Part shown: positions 50,403 through 61,310 of the stretch, one piece after another
How the letters are laid out: each line of letters begins with the position of its first letter
How positions within the stretch are numbered: position 1 is the first letter of the stretch
From: Citrus sinensis
Lineage: Eukaryota; Streptophyta; Magnoliopsida; Sapindales; Rutaceae
Assembly: GCF_022201045.2 (NCBI RefSeq)
Contig: NC_068562.1
Coordinates: forward strand, 5,934,001 to 5,998,000
Length of the DNA stretch: 64,000 nt
Direction of reading: 5' to 3'
Program-made: the position numbers and the translations under genes
The notes under the pieces: generated by a model
What the model was told of the DNA's origin: nothing
Seen by the model: only the letters and a program-made list of their open reading frames with translations
Database searches by the model: none

Positions 50403-51398
50403 TTATATTTTAGATATCCTCTTGGATATAAAATCTTTAATTTGTGAAATTAACTGAGAAGCCTCGGGCAATTCCGGAAAAACATAAAACGCATGGATCA
50501 TGTTTGGATACTCGATCAGTGTTGCTTCTTTTCCTGATTTTTTCAACCACTCGTAATATCTTCTTTGCCAATCCTGCAACGGGTCGAACCCCCCCACCAC
50601 CACAACCGTGTCCGGATATTCCAAGCCCGAAACATCCACCGCGTTGGGCCCACTCACGTTCGATGCTTCGTGGTCTCGATTTGACCCGTCTGGCAAAAAC
50701 GCCTTCCATATCCAGTCGGTTCGGGCCGTGGAGACCAAAGGCGACCCGGATAATCGGATCTCCGACTCGGTTCTCTCCTCGCCGCCGAAGAAGGGTTGGA
50801 TCGAAACCAACCCCAGAAGTTTGACGAACCGAAATGGAGACCCAGAAGCCCGAAGTGCCACGTGGTGGGCCAAGTTGGCACCCGCACTGTCGCCCGCTAA
50901 GAAGCACCTAGACAAGTCGGCATTGGGTGGTAACACGGAATCGCGATGGTCGTCGAGGAATCTCAGAACGTCGAACCCGTCGTCGTATTGTGAAGGGTAA
51001 CGATGTTCGGGACAGAGACGGTAGTTTACGGACACGACAAAAGCGGGGAATTTGCGGGCGAAACGACGGCAAACGGCGTCGTAGGATTTGGAAGCGGCGC
51101 TGAGGTAAGTGAAGCCACCTCCGTGGAAGAAAATGAGGACGGGAAGGGAAGGGGTGGAATCGGTGGGGGTGAAGAGACGGAACCAGAGTGGGCGGGAGGG
51201 GTCGACGGTGACGTCAGATGTGGAAACGGAGTTGACGGGGTTGGGATTAGGACGGCTCTTGACGTCCAGGAAGTTCATGAGACGACGGTTGATGGTGCCG
51301 TCAGGGCGACGGCCGGAGTCGCCGATGGCGGAGACGAAGGTCAGAGCAAGTCTGGTTGTCCATGGGATAGCCGGTTTTGCGGGACTGGTGGTTCCCAT
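50403..51398 (-). CDS. Plant carboxylesterase (CXE, GID1-like alpha/beta hydrolase)
   Basis: A single-exon, 331-aa member of the plant hormone-sensitive-lipase-like carboxylesterases, which hydrolyse small esters. The oxyanion-hole motif is HGGGF (92-96). The nucleophile is Ser171 in GDSAG. The acid is Asp272 in GGFDPLQD, and the base is His302 in [10 protein letters not shown], so it should be an active esterase, not a GID1-type receptor. [17 protein letters not shown] is also typical. It most resembles Arabidopsis CXE18 (At5g23530, from memory). Its coding sequence is strikingly G+C-rich in this A+T-rich window, which leaves long open frames on the opposite strand that are not genes. A (GAAA)n and poly-G stretch lie just upstream (51440-51530). 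Confidence 0.94.
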   Translation of the reverse strand: MGTTSPAKPAIPWTTRLALTFVSAIGDSGRRPDGTINRRLMNFLDVKSRPNPNPVNSVSTSDVTVDPSRPLWFRLFTPTDSTPSLPVLIFFHGGGFTYLSAASKSYDAVCRRFARKFPAFVVSVNYRLCPEHRYPSQYDDGFDVLRFLDDHRDSVLPPNADLSRCFLAGDSAGANLAHHVALRASGSPFRFVKLLGLVSIQPFFGGEERTESEIRLSGSPLVSTARTDWIWKAFLPDGSNRDHEASNVSGPNAVDVSGLEYPDTVVVVGGFDPLQDWQRRYYEWLKKSGKEATLIEYPNMIHAFYVFPELPEASQLISQIKDFISKRISKI

Positions 51399-53914
51399 TC
51401 TCGGAGGGAAGCAGATGATGATGATGGTTAAAATAAATGGGGGGGGGGATTTGTTCTTCTATTTCTAAGAATCTAATAATAGTGCAGTTGTTCTGGTGGT
51501 ATAAGCCAAAATGAAAGAAAGAAAGAAAGACGAAAATGTTACTTGTGGGGGTTGGAGTCAGCTACGTAATCAATTTACTCTGAACTGAAACCTACTTTTG
51601 ACAAATGGGGGGCAGGCGACATTGATTGGCCATTTCTTTTACAAACAGCTGCTTGTTGGTTGCCACATCCCAACTACCTTTCGCTGCCACACAGTTGATG
51701 CTCTAGGTCTTCTAGGATGATATGAGCTACATGCTGGATTGTCAACTTGCCTTCGTGTTGTTTTTCATTTCTCGTGTCAATTTCAATGTTCAACTTCAAA
51801 TGCCTTTACAAATTCTGTTGCATTTCCAAGAACCCACTCCAATCTCCGTTGAGCCTTTACCAATCTTACAATAGGCAAATGATATTAACGAAAATATAAT
51901 TTATATTTAACGTATAAACAAAAGACTAATTATTATTATCATTATTATTTAAGAGAAAAAAGTTTAGAAAAAAATTTAGAAAATGAATTTTTGTTTTGAC
52001 AAAAATACTATGAACTCAGTAAAAAATTTGTACTGATTTGCTGAAAATTAATTTCTCGAGAAAAAAAAAAAGAAGGTTCTTGTAGAAGCCCAACAAGTTC
52101 TTAGAAAAACAAACGTATCAACTTTCCTGCCCTTTTTCCTCACGGGGCGAAAAAACTAAAAAGCAGCTGAAAAAACAAACGAACAGATTGCAAGAACCGA
52201 AACTGGTTCAGTTACTTTCAGCCTGGAATTGATTCGAGTATCGAAAGTAAATCTAAAGTTGTCTGGCAAATTTGCCTTTATTCGGCGAAATTGTTTAGTA
52301 TACATTCACGCATTCGTCTCTAATAATAGGGGATCAATTATTATGTACAATTTGTTGTACGGGCTTGGAGCAGTGTATCCGTCGATCAATAATTGTACTA
52401 TACATTTATGTATTATTAAATATATTAAAACATAGATTATCGTCTAATCATAATCATATGCAGCCTTCTTGGTCATTTGTATTTGCTTGTAACGCCCCTC
52501 CATTCCTATAAATAAATTTATTACATGCGCCTCCATTATTGTTTGAAGATTAATCACTATCCATCTGCTCTACGAACAACCTCTCTCTTTTTGAAAAGCA
52601 ACTTTTATCAACACAATCTTATAATAAATAGATTGACGCTTAGCTTTTTGCTTACCCACTACCAAAAACCCCATATCCAATTTGTATATTGTGTCACAAT
52701 TATATGCTAAATCATAAAAAAATATAGAATTGACAACTATCTATGTTATTTTTTTTTATACGTATCGCACTACTCTCAAAAGACATGGTTAAAAAATTGA
52801 AAAGGAAGATTAAAGCTGCGATTAGCTAGCGAAAGCATAGAGATGAAGCTTTGATTTGAACGGAAACATATAATGGTTTCGGCAAATAGAAAATTAGTAG
52901 TAAATGAAAGAAACCTGCAGAGATCTGAACGTGGCAAACAAAGAGACTAACATAAGGAACGCAGGTCATGTGGATGGACAATCATATCTGAAATGCTTGC
53001 AATTGCATTTGTAATTGAAATATAAAAAAATAAAAAAAAAAATCTTTTGAAGATCTTTCCATTTCAATTTCCTAGGACTCACCCTTTTAAAAGTCACACC
53101 ACTCATATGACATATATATGTAATATATTGTGTTTTGGATCGATCGATCTATAGTCCCAAAGAAAGGGCAAATTGGCTTAACCAAATCCACACACATCAA
53201 CTCTTGGTTTTTTGTTTATTATTTCTTTAAATAATTACTCAATGTTAGTTTGTTACATACCAGCATTCTTCAACGGGATAAAATTGTACCCGTTAGATTT
53301 CCATTTATTTAAGTGGACCTCATTTATTTAAATGGATCCAACGACTGGTGCAACTGTGGCACGGTATCACAGTTGTACTGTAGCCTGACCCTCTTCAACG
53401 TTAAATTATTCTATTTGTGATGTTTTCGTTGCTGAAAATATTTGCTGATATCTTAGGAAAACATACCTTATATGAGTACGTGGCAGTCTCTTGACGGACC
53501 ACGATACTAATAAGACAGCTCACAATAATCAATTATCATCATCATCCCAATAATTTTGTGAATCTCAAATCAATCACTTGGTACCCCACTTTAAAGGAAT
53601 CAAGCCATCAAGGGCATAACTTAGACCTAACTTGCTCTTTTTGTTTCTCCCCAAAAACGGATACCAATCACAATTTTAGAGCCTTTGTTTATATTTGTGC
53701 TTTACTACTTGCTACTGTCTTTTTGACACGTGTTGGCTGCGTGTTATGCATGCAATTCATTCGACGTTTGGCAGTCTTTAGTTTTATTATTAAATTATTT
53801 AAATAATCACCACCCATCAAGCTCCTGTCGTCTATTATATATTAAGGGAACCCTAGCTTTTGCTTCTTGCTCAATACAATCAATCAAGCTCCAAACTAAA
53901 AGAAAGAAGGAAAA
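51399..53914. other. Intergenic region, divergent promoters of the carboxylesterase and BPS1-like genes
   Basis: Non-coding. A G run (about 10 G at 51439-51448) and a GAAAGAAAGAAAG repeat (about 51513-51530) lie in the carboxylesterase leader. The middle is A+T-rich with no recognised gene; short open frames at 52229-52435 and 53558-53806 show no family resemblance. A TATA box for the next gene is listed separately. Confidence 0.4.
53836..53843 (+). promoter_or_regulatory. Probable TATA box of the BPS1-like gene
   Basis: TTATATATTAA at 53835-53845, about 75 bp before the ATG at 53915. That would put transcription start near 53866 and give a leader of roughly 50 nt (CAATACAATCAATCAAG...), a normal plant arrangement. 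Confidence 0.55.
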
Positions 53915-54892
53915 ATGAAGTACTCATCATCATCATCATCATCAATCCTTAGAAGCTTGTCCTTTGGGATTCCGATGAGGTTATCGGCAGCTTCTTCGGC
54001 AGTCGTCCCTTTGCCGATCAGAAGCTCATTTGACCGGCAACTCACAGCAGAGCTCGATGCCCTACAATTATCATCATCTGCTTCCTCTAATGAGTCTCAT
54101 TACACATGGATCTTACAAGCCCTTAAAGCTTCAACCACTGCTCAACAAATAACCTTAGCTTCTCTTGCAAACCATGGCCCGCTTCAAGATTCAGATAGAA
54201 AAATCATCGATCAGTATCTTGATTCCAATATCAGAATGCTGGATGCGTGCAATGAGTTAACGGAGAGAATAGAGATAGTTCATAACTACGTAGAATCATT
54301 AAGAGTAGTTTCACATTTGCTCGAGGGCAGTGCTGAGCTTCATCCGGCTACATTAGCCAGAATAGGAGGAGCTTTAGATTCATGTCGAGTCATGGAAAGA
54401 AGAGGCAAGGAAATGGCCAACTGTAGCTCTGGATTAAAGAAAATCCTACGCCAAATGCAAGATTCAAGATTGGGAGAAATGTTGAGTGGGTCGATGGCCT
54501 TAACGTCCACAGTGTGTGCAATTCTTGAAAATGCTCTGTCATTCAAATCAAAACGTGGGTTGTTGCCGTTAATGCAACCTCAGTCACAAAAGACTTCATG
54601 GTCTTGTTCATTACAGCAACTCCAGAATGGAGTGAAAGAGCAAGGAAAAACTAGCTCAATCATTGGACTATTTGAGGTGCAGCAACTGGTAAAGGTTAGT
54701 AAGGGCTTGCGGGATCAAATGAAGCACAGAAAGCAGAATGATCATCAGCTTAGAGTTGATGTTGAGGAAATGAAAAGAAGTTGTGGGAAAATGGAAGAAG
54801 GGATTAGACCACTAGAAGAAAGTGTCAAGGAGTTGTACAGAAGTTTGATATCTGTTAGAATGGCTTTGTTAGGAATATTGCCTCAGATCTAA
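53915..54892 (+). CDS. BYPASS1 (BPS1)-like protein
   Basis: Intronless, 325 aa. In Arabidopsis the BPS1 family limits production of a root-derived mobile growth inhibitor; the biochemical activity is unknown. A Ser-rich N-terminus with PLPIRSSFDRQLTAELDAL is followed by helical regions typical of the family: WILQALKASTTAQQITLASL, the D-IIDQYLDSNIRMLDACNEL block (about 100-120), NYVESLRVVSHLL, a middle hydrophobic segment (MLSGSMALTSTVCAILENAL) and a C-terminal coiled-coil-like MKRSCGKMEEGIRPLEESVKELYRSLISVRMALLGIL. The start is the first ATG after a plausible TATA box. It probably matches the BPS1-like/DUF793 (ROH1) group, but which subgroup is uncertain. Confidence 0.82.
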   Translation: MKYSSSSSSSILRSLSFGIPMRLSAASSAVVPLPIRSSFDRQLTAELDALQLSSSASSNESHYTWILQALKASTTAQQITLASLANHGPLQDSDRKIIDQYLDSNIRMLDACNELTERIEIVHNYVESLRVVSHLLEGSAELHPATLARIGGALDSCRVMERRGKEMANCSSGLKKILRQMQDSRLGEMLSGSMALTSTVCAILENALSFKSKRGLLPLMQPQSQKTSWSCSLQQLQNGVKEQGKTSSIIGLFEVQQLVKVSKGLRDQMKHRKQNDHQLRVDVEEMKRSCGKMEEGIRPLEESVKELYRSLISVRMALLGILPQI

Positions 54893-56335
54893 ACCATTTG
54901 AGCGTGCAATTATAAGAAAGCCAGGTCACTACAGTTGTAAAAATTTAACTCTGATTTTGACTATGTCTTGTCTGATGTATAGCTCGATTAGTGAAGATTG
55001 ACAATATTTTTACATATACATAATTTCATAGTGTTATATAATTGGGTTTTACATTGATGATTATTTGCTTTCTTTTTCCTTCACAATTTCATATCTTTCT
55101 CTTTTTTAATTTATTTTTAACAAAAAAGGAAAAGAAAAGAAAAAGAAGGTCATTTTTTTAATTAATAACTCTTTCTAAGTTTTTGGTTCAAAAGCTTGTA
55201 AAAAAACACCCATCCATTTGAGAAGATCTTTCATAATTTTGCAACATTATTACTCATCCATTCACTATTTATCACATATTTATGCATATTATCAAAATTG
55301 ATTGAAGTATACACGTGGCAATCAGTAAATGGAAAGAGAGTAATGCTTCAGGAGCACTTAAGAATTTCTCATGGCGTTCACTGACTAAAATGTACACTAA
55401 TGAAACTTGTCAATTCTAGTAAATTTTCTTCAAACATAAAGGATTTTTAAAAAATATCTCCAAGCTTATCAACTATGCAAGATTCTAGAGGCAGGGGTAC
55501 TAATAAATTTCAAAATTGATTATATAAAGTGAGTTTATCGAAATTAAAATCTTAGGTGACCGGAGTAAGGAGCAAAAGATTAACGGGACTGCTTTATACA
55601 GTATTAAAAATAATTATGTTCATTATTTTAAATAAATAAATTAACGGGTGTTGATCGAAAATTTTTGAAGTATTACATATTTTGAACTTTTATGTGATCT
55701 CTCCGTTCCAAGGCTAACTGTAAGGATGATCTAACAGTACTTTTTCACTGTAAAATTTTCTACACATATGCCATGTTTGTACTTCATAAATTCAAAAGAA
55801 AAGAGGAAAACGATATGGCACCTTCAAAAATTGTAGCTATTTAATTTGGCACTAATTAAAATGAACGTCACAACTAGACTAGAATTTGGTAATGGGCACT
55901 CTTGTAACTCTTGACACAAGGATAAAAATAATCATCATTTACAGAGGAAAATGAATGTGGTGTAGCACCAACATAATTGTGTTGAGGGAAGCAACGACTA
56001 GCAACGTTCTTTGCTGGCTTTCAGCTTCAGCCACAACAGCTTGCGGTATGTCAAGCAGAATCATTATCCATGCAAAATCTGAATCCATGAATCATCAAAC
56101 TGTAGTGCCAGAATCAATCCAAAATTCCTTACTTTCCTCCCATAAATAATTTCGAAAAAATATGGGGAGAGCTAAAACCAGGTGGCAAATGTCCTCAAAT
56201 CAAATGATTCTTTTACACTACCATATCGATTGGTAGCAAAATGGAAATCTCAAGCCTAAGATAAATTACTCTGAACAGAGGAGGACAAAAAATGTACAGC
56301 ATCAGTACCAACTTATAAAGTCCGGCTTTTGCAAA
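54893..56335. other. Convergent intergenic region
   Basis: Lies between the 3' ends of the BPS1-like gene (+) and the Harbinger-derived gene (-). It holds the two 3'-UTRs and A+T-rich DNA. I see no terminal inverted repeat of a Harbinger element here. An open frame at 55955-56149 is unremarkable. Confidence 0.4.
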
Positions 56336-57688
56336 TCACCATTGATCCAATTTGTTTATGAAATCATTCCACATAGCCGCTGCAATTGATTCTCGCATTG
56401 CTGAAGCAATTTGCTCCTGCATAGAAGAAGCTAACTGCATGTCAAATTGATCCTCAAAATAAGGCATCTCTTCCTCTGGCTCCCCATTGACAGTAGCAAA
56501 CAACCAATCATTTTTTTCCTCACGTCGGATGTAATTATGTAGAACACAGGCAGCGATAACTATATCCCTTTGGATATGAAATGCATACTGAGGGGCAAGT
56601 TTGAGAATAGGAAATCGAGTTTTCAGCACGTTAAATGACCTCTGAATGACATTTCTTAGTGATGAATGCCGATGATTGAACAGCTCCTTTGCATTTCTAG
56701 GCAATTTATTAGCACCCCTATATTCATGCAAGTGATACCGAATTCCTACGTATGGAGCAATAAATCCTTCTGTGTTTGTGTAATCCATATCAACCAGGTA
56801 ATAGTTTCCTGAAACATTGAAGACTTAATCATAAGTATTAAAGAAGAAAAACCAAGTATATATGTGCAATAAGTTGCATGCTTTTGCAACATCTCTATTT
56901 TAGAAGAACCTTCTGGAATGTGAGGAAAATTCTGATCTGGATCATCTAAGACTGCCCTTAACACTCGTGAATCTGCAACAGAGCCTTCCCAACCTGGGTA
57001 AATGAATATAAACTGTAGGTCAAATGTACATGCTGCCAACACGTTTTGTGATAATAGACCTTTCTTATTACGAAATTGCGATTGCTCTTTTGCCGGGACA
57101 TGTGCAGGGATGTGCATACCATCTATGACACCAATACAATCCTGAGTTGAAGAAATAAAGTGAATGACAAACAATAATGTGCATAAAATATAAGAAAAAA
57201 GCTGATTAGATATAAACCTTGAAATATGGGTAAAACCGATGACTACAGAGAATTTCTGGAGGAGTGGTCTGTGGTGGGGGCTGCAAGAATTCACGCGACA
57301 GTGACTTGATTGCCTTCAAAACATTATTGAAATGCCGGCTGATGGTCTCACCTGAATGCTGAAACCGCTCTTGGATTACTCTATTACGCTCATTATGACC
57401 CACAATATTCAAAAAAATTGCCAGTTGCTCCTCTATTATAACACCAGAAGTATCACGTAGCATGCCTCTCTGTCTAAGTGTGTCAGATAATTTGTGGAAA
57501 ACGTGTTTATCCATTCGAAACATTTGCCGACATATATCATCATGTCCTTCTAGAACTTGAGTCATAAATCCACTTCCACTGGGTGAGATACCACGCTGAG
57601 GTTGCTTGACTATGCTGTTATAGTAGTAGAAGCCAGCAGCTGCAGCAACTAATTCCATCTGATCCAATTCTAAGTCATAATCATCCAT
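56336..57688 (-). CDS. PIF/Harbinger transposase-derived protein (HARBI1/ALP1-like), catalytic Glu replaced by Gln
   Basis: Minus-strand exons: 57688-57218, 57141-56910 and 56808-56336 (1176 bp, 391 aa). The start is MDDYDLELDQ, just after a likely 5'-UTR intron acceptor (TTTCTACAG); the frame is open to an earlier ATG at 57745. An N-terminal helix-turn-helix region (IIEEQLAIFLNIVGHNERNR, SGETISRHFNNVLKAI) precedes a DDE_4 nuclease domain: Asp164 in GVIDGMHIPA, Asp214 in GWEGSVADSRVL, but Gln290 in HSSLRNVIQRSFNVLK, where active family members have Glu. The frame and splice junctions are intact and no flanking terminal repeats are seen, which argues for a co-opted gene instead of a live element. 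Relatives such as Arabidopsis ALP1 are domesticated Polycomb-interacting proteins; At5g41980-type proteins are similar (from memory). Confidence 0.85.
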
Positions 57689-57998
57689 GCTACCAGACAA
57701 ATCTGTAGAAATAGAATCAAATGCAGTATACATAACAAAATGCAACTAACTAATATAAAGAGTGAGTGCCCAGAAAGCAATCTAATAAATACTTGTGAGT
57801 TTCAAACACAAGCAATAATGAAACAAGGAATAAAAAGCTGACCCTCTAATTATCATTTATAATTATAATATTTCGACCAAATAAAAAGCAATAACTTATA
57901 GTCGAACTAATTACAGATGTGAGTTCTCAGCAAAACTATGATCATACCAGAGCTTTGGAATTAAAATGTACAAGACTATTCATGTCACTTAAAACTAT

Positions 57999-58412
57999 TC
58001 AACTAGAGGAAGCATTACACTTCCTCTGCAACCACGGGAACCTTTTCTCACTCTTAAGAGATAAGAATGTTTCTCTCGCATTGGGGTTCTCAAATAAGTC
58101 CAACGCAAAAAAGTAAATTCGTTGATCAACACCTTGCATGTCATCCAAAACTTTAATGCATTTGCTTATCGAAAATCGTTCTTCATTCTTCGTAATTGCA
58201 GCAGCCCTCATTTTTGAAGCAGCAGCTATTTCTAGCATTGCTTCCACAATTGCATCACCAGCAGCCTTACGATTTCTCTTGCGACGTCCAGAACTTGAAG
58301 GAGTCACAGGTTGGCGCTTGTTGTGTCCATCTAATATGTTACCATCATCTCCAGAGCCCGAAGTAGCATCCTCTTCCACGTAATTCATTGGTGCACTAGG
58401 ATCAATAGACAT
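57999..58412 (-). CDS. Harbinger accessory (Myb/SANT-like ORF) C-terminal-domain protein
   Basis: 137 aa. A low-complexity N-terminus with a basic nuclear-localisation-like patch (GRRKRNRKAA), an Ala-rich helix, and a C-terminal domain (FSISKCIKVLDDMQGVDQRIYFFALDLFENPNARETFLSLKSEKRFPWLQ; seen as ISKCIKVLDDM, YFFALDLFENPNARETFL and KRFPWL) that matches the tail of the Myb/SANT-like proteins encoded beside PIF/Harbinger transposases. The N-terminal Myb/SANT DNA-binding domain is missing. It sits 310 bp upstream of the transposase-derived gene on the same strand. A leader exon near 59085-59170 ending AATT|GTGAGT, spliced to AG just before ATG 58412, is likely. The family call rests on recalled similarity of the C-terminal block. 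Confidence 0.65.
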   Translation of the reverse strand: MSIDPSAPMNYVEEDATSGSGDDGNILDGHNKRQPVTPSSSGRRKRNRKAAGDAIVEAMLEIAAASKMRAAAITKNEERFSISKCIKVLDDMQGVDQRIYFFALDLFENPNARETFLSLKSEKRFPWLQRKCNASSS

Positions 58413-61310
58413 GCCCTTAAATTTTAATACATATCAACAATCAAGTACTTTTAGCCCAACTTTCTTCATTCAAAAATAAAAATAAAGCCCATATTCATTC
58501 CAATTCTCTATAATGAAATTATCCTAGTCCAATGGCAAATAAAGCACTCATAAACACAGATGGTTTTGAAACGAAGCAAGGCAAATGGCCAACCACGTAA
58601 AAGCCATGAACCAGTAACAAACTTCCAACACAAAAAGAATCACTGGAAAAGAACTACTCAACTTAGTTTGAGAGATTATATCATTTCCAGATAAGTTGAC
58701 ACCAGCTTCATTATCCTCATAATTTCAATGATCTCTTTTACCAACACATTCTTTCAAATATTTCTCCAATCTAAAATATTGTAACTTGAAATTTCAGAGC
58801 CTATGAATGCGTTACTTACATAGACAATTAATACTCCAAACACAAAGAAGGCGGAGAAATCTATGGTGATTCAGACTTTACCAAGAATTGACCCAATTGA
58901 ATATTTTGAATTAATCAGCTTAATACAGACAGCGGTGCTAATTTACTTTATTCAATTAAACAGGATATGAACTAATTTAGTGATATAAACCCTAGTTTCT
59001 TGATACATTTATTCAAGAAAAGACAAATTAAAATAATAAATGAAACCCGAGTAAAAGGGTAAAAGAAAGTGAAACTCACAATTCAGACATGTAGGTTATA
59101 CTCCGTTGCAATGAGAATCAAATTAGGGTTTAGTGGGTTTCCGTTTCAAACAGATGGAAAAGCATTGTTTTTGCGAAAATCAAATAGACACTGTTTTTTA
59201 CTATGAATTAATAATATCTATATGAAGAGAATAAATTCTTACCCAGAACCCCGAGGCCGGGAGAGATATTTCTAGGGCCGGTAAAATTTGACACACTTGA
59301 TCATCAGACATGAATATTACGTGAATAAATAAGTATGGAGTCATTAAATTTCTTAGGATTATTAAATATATCGGGTTTAAGCGCATATAATTTTTTTCCG
59401 ATTAAAGTTCTCGATCTATTTATCTAAAAATGATATAATTATATTTTTTATTTTAAATTAATTTGTAGATTTTTGTTATCAAAACTCAAATGTTGAATAT
59501 TATTCTTTTTTTTTTATTTTTTTTGAAAGGATAAATATATTCATAATGTTTTATTTATAAAATTTTATATAAACTTAGAATTTCAATAGTATAAATATGT
59601 AAAATATTAATAGATATATGTGTTTTATAATATTAATGTATAATATTATTTGTATAGGTATATAATTAAAAATTTAATAGTGTAAATGAGTAATATTTTG
59701 GTAGATATATATATTTTATAATATTGGTAGATTATATATATATACACACACACACGTATAAGTGGGTTGGTGATAACCCATTTATTTTTTATATCATATT
59801 ACAATCTCAATATTTTGACACGATTATTAAATTAATCGTATTGCGATCAATTTAAATTTAATACGACATGAATACGACCTAGTAATATATTTTGTCAACT
59901 TTAGATATTTCTTCTCTTAAAAGTTTAATAGATCAAATGAATGTGGTCAAAATCCAACTGTGATTGACTGCCCATCTTTATTTATTACCATAATTTTTTT
60001 TAAGTAGTAAAACAAAAATTATTTTGTATAAATTGATGTGTTTGCAAAGGTATTAATTGAATAGAAACAAAGGGAGATATTAATAAACGAAAATTAGATA
60101 CGAATGATATTAAACTTCCTAATTAATATCACAATATTGATATTAATTATAAATTATATACATATAAAATAATCACGCATGTTGAAAAGTCACGAATATG
60201 TGTTCACCTTTTTTTACCCCTTCCCATTTTCTCTACTTTTTTTTTAAGAATTAGCATCATAAAAATTAAATTAAAAAAATACAAGACCCAAATGGAGACC
60301 AAAGTACCTTTCTTCCGAAATTATTTCAGAAATATTAGTTATGCTATCTGCATTTTTTTTTGGTTCGTACATTTTATCAAGGCAAAATGCCATTAGATAA
60401 TAAATTCTTAATAACATCATCTAATTTTAAATCAACGCGGATTTGTCTTGTTATAAATGTTCCTCTTGGGGTGCGTTTGGAATTGAAATTGAGCAACAAC
60501 TTAAAAGTTATATCACAAAAAAATTTAATAAACACTAACTGCTGTAACTTAAAAAATATATTGATATAATTTTTTACTTATACGATGAAAAATTTATTAT
60601 ATCTTCAATAATTTTATTAAAATTATTATTTAAAATTTCTATTTACTACATATTATTAACTTTTATTTTATAATTACATTATTTTTTTTTACATCAGCTA
60701 TAAATTAAAATTATAACACCTTAATATCAAATAGGACCCTAATCCATCATATTCCTCGTTTTTTCAAAAAAGACTATTCATGGTCTTTGTTCACCGTCAA
60801 CGGCTATTAAACATTCTACGGCATTACATGTATGAAACAGAAAAATCTGCCTAATCCCAGTACTAATCCAAAAGAAAAGACTACATTACATTCACAGTTC
60901 CGTTAAAAATCAATTCAGCACCAATGACATTACACCTACCTTACCAACCTTGCCACCCTTCAGCTTTTCAAATAATCTACAACGAATATGCAAACAACTA
61001 ATTCTCTTCTGCTTTTATTCCCAACCCCACGCCCCCCAAAAAAAAAAAAAACTCTTCTGCCAATCAAAAACCTCCGCTCTAAAGTTCTGAGAAGGCTGCA
61101 GTTGGTGAACTTGGATATCCACTAGCCTACTCATGAAATAATTAACTACATTCCATAATTACACATGTAATGTCAATAGCAATTAGCGGGTGTGCGAGAG
61201 ATATTCTAATCACACGTCATTTCGCATTGCATTCTTACAAGGAGTTGTTCTGTTTCACACATCAAACCAAGATAAAAAATATTGTACATACAAGGAGACA
61301 GGCACAACTG
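58413..61310. other. Intergenic region upstream of the Harbinger-derived pair
   Basis: 58413-59170 probably holds the 5'-UTR intron and leader of the accessory-like gene. The rest is A+T-rich; a (TA)n(CA)n microsatellite lies at about 59734-59755. At about 60470-60740 is a possible hAT-like MITE (GGGGTGCGTTTGGAATTG ... TAATATCAAATAGGACCCTA) with partly matching inverted ends but no convincing target-site duplication. No gene was recognised. Confidence 0.4.

Noticed and set aside
50444-51468. Several long plus-strand open frames
   Set aside because: They mirror the G+C-rich carboxylesterase on the minus strand and have composition-driven, motif-free translations.
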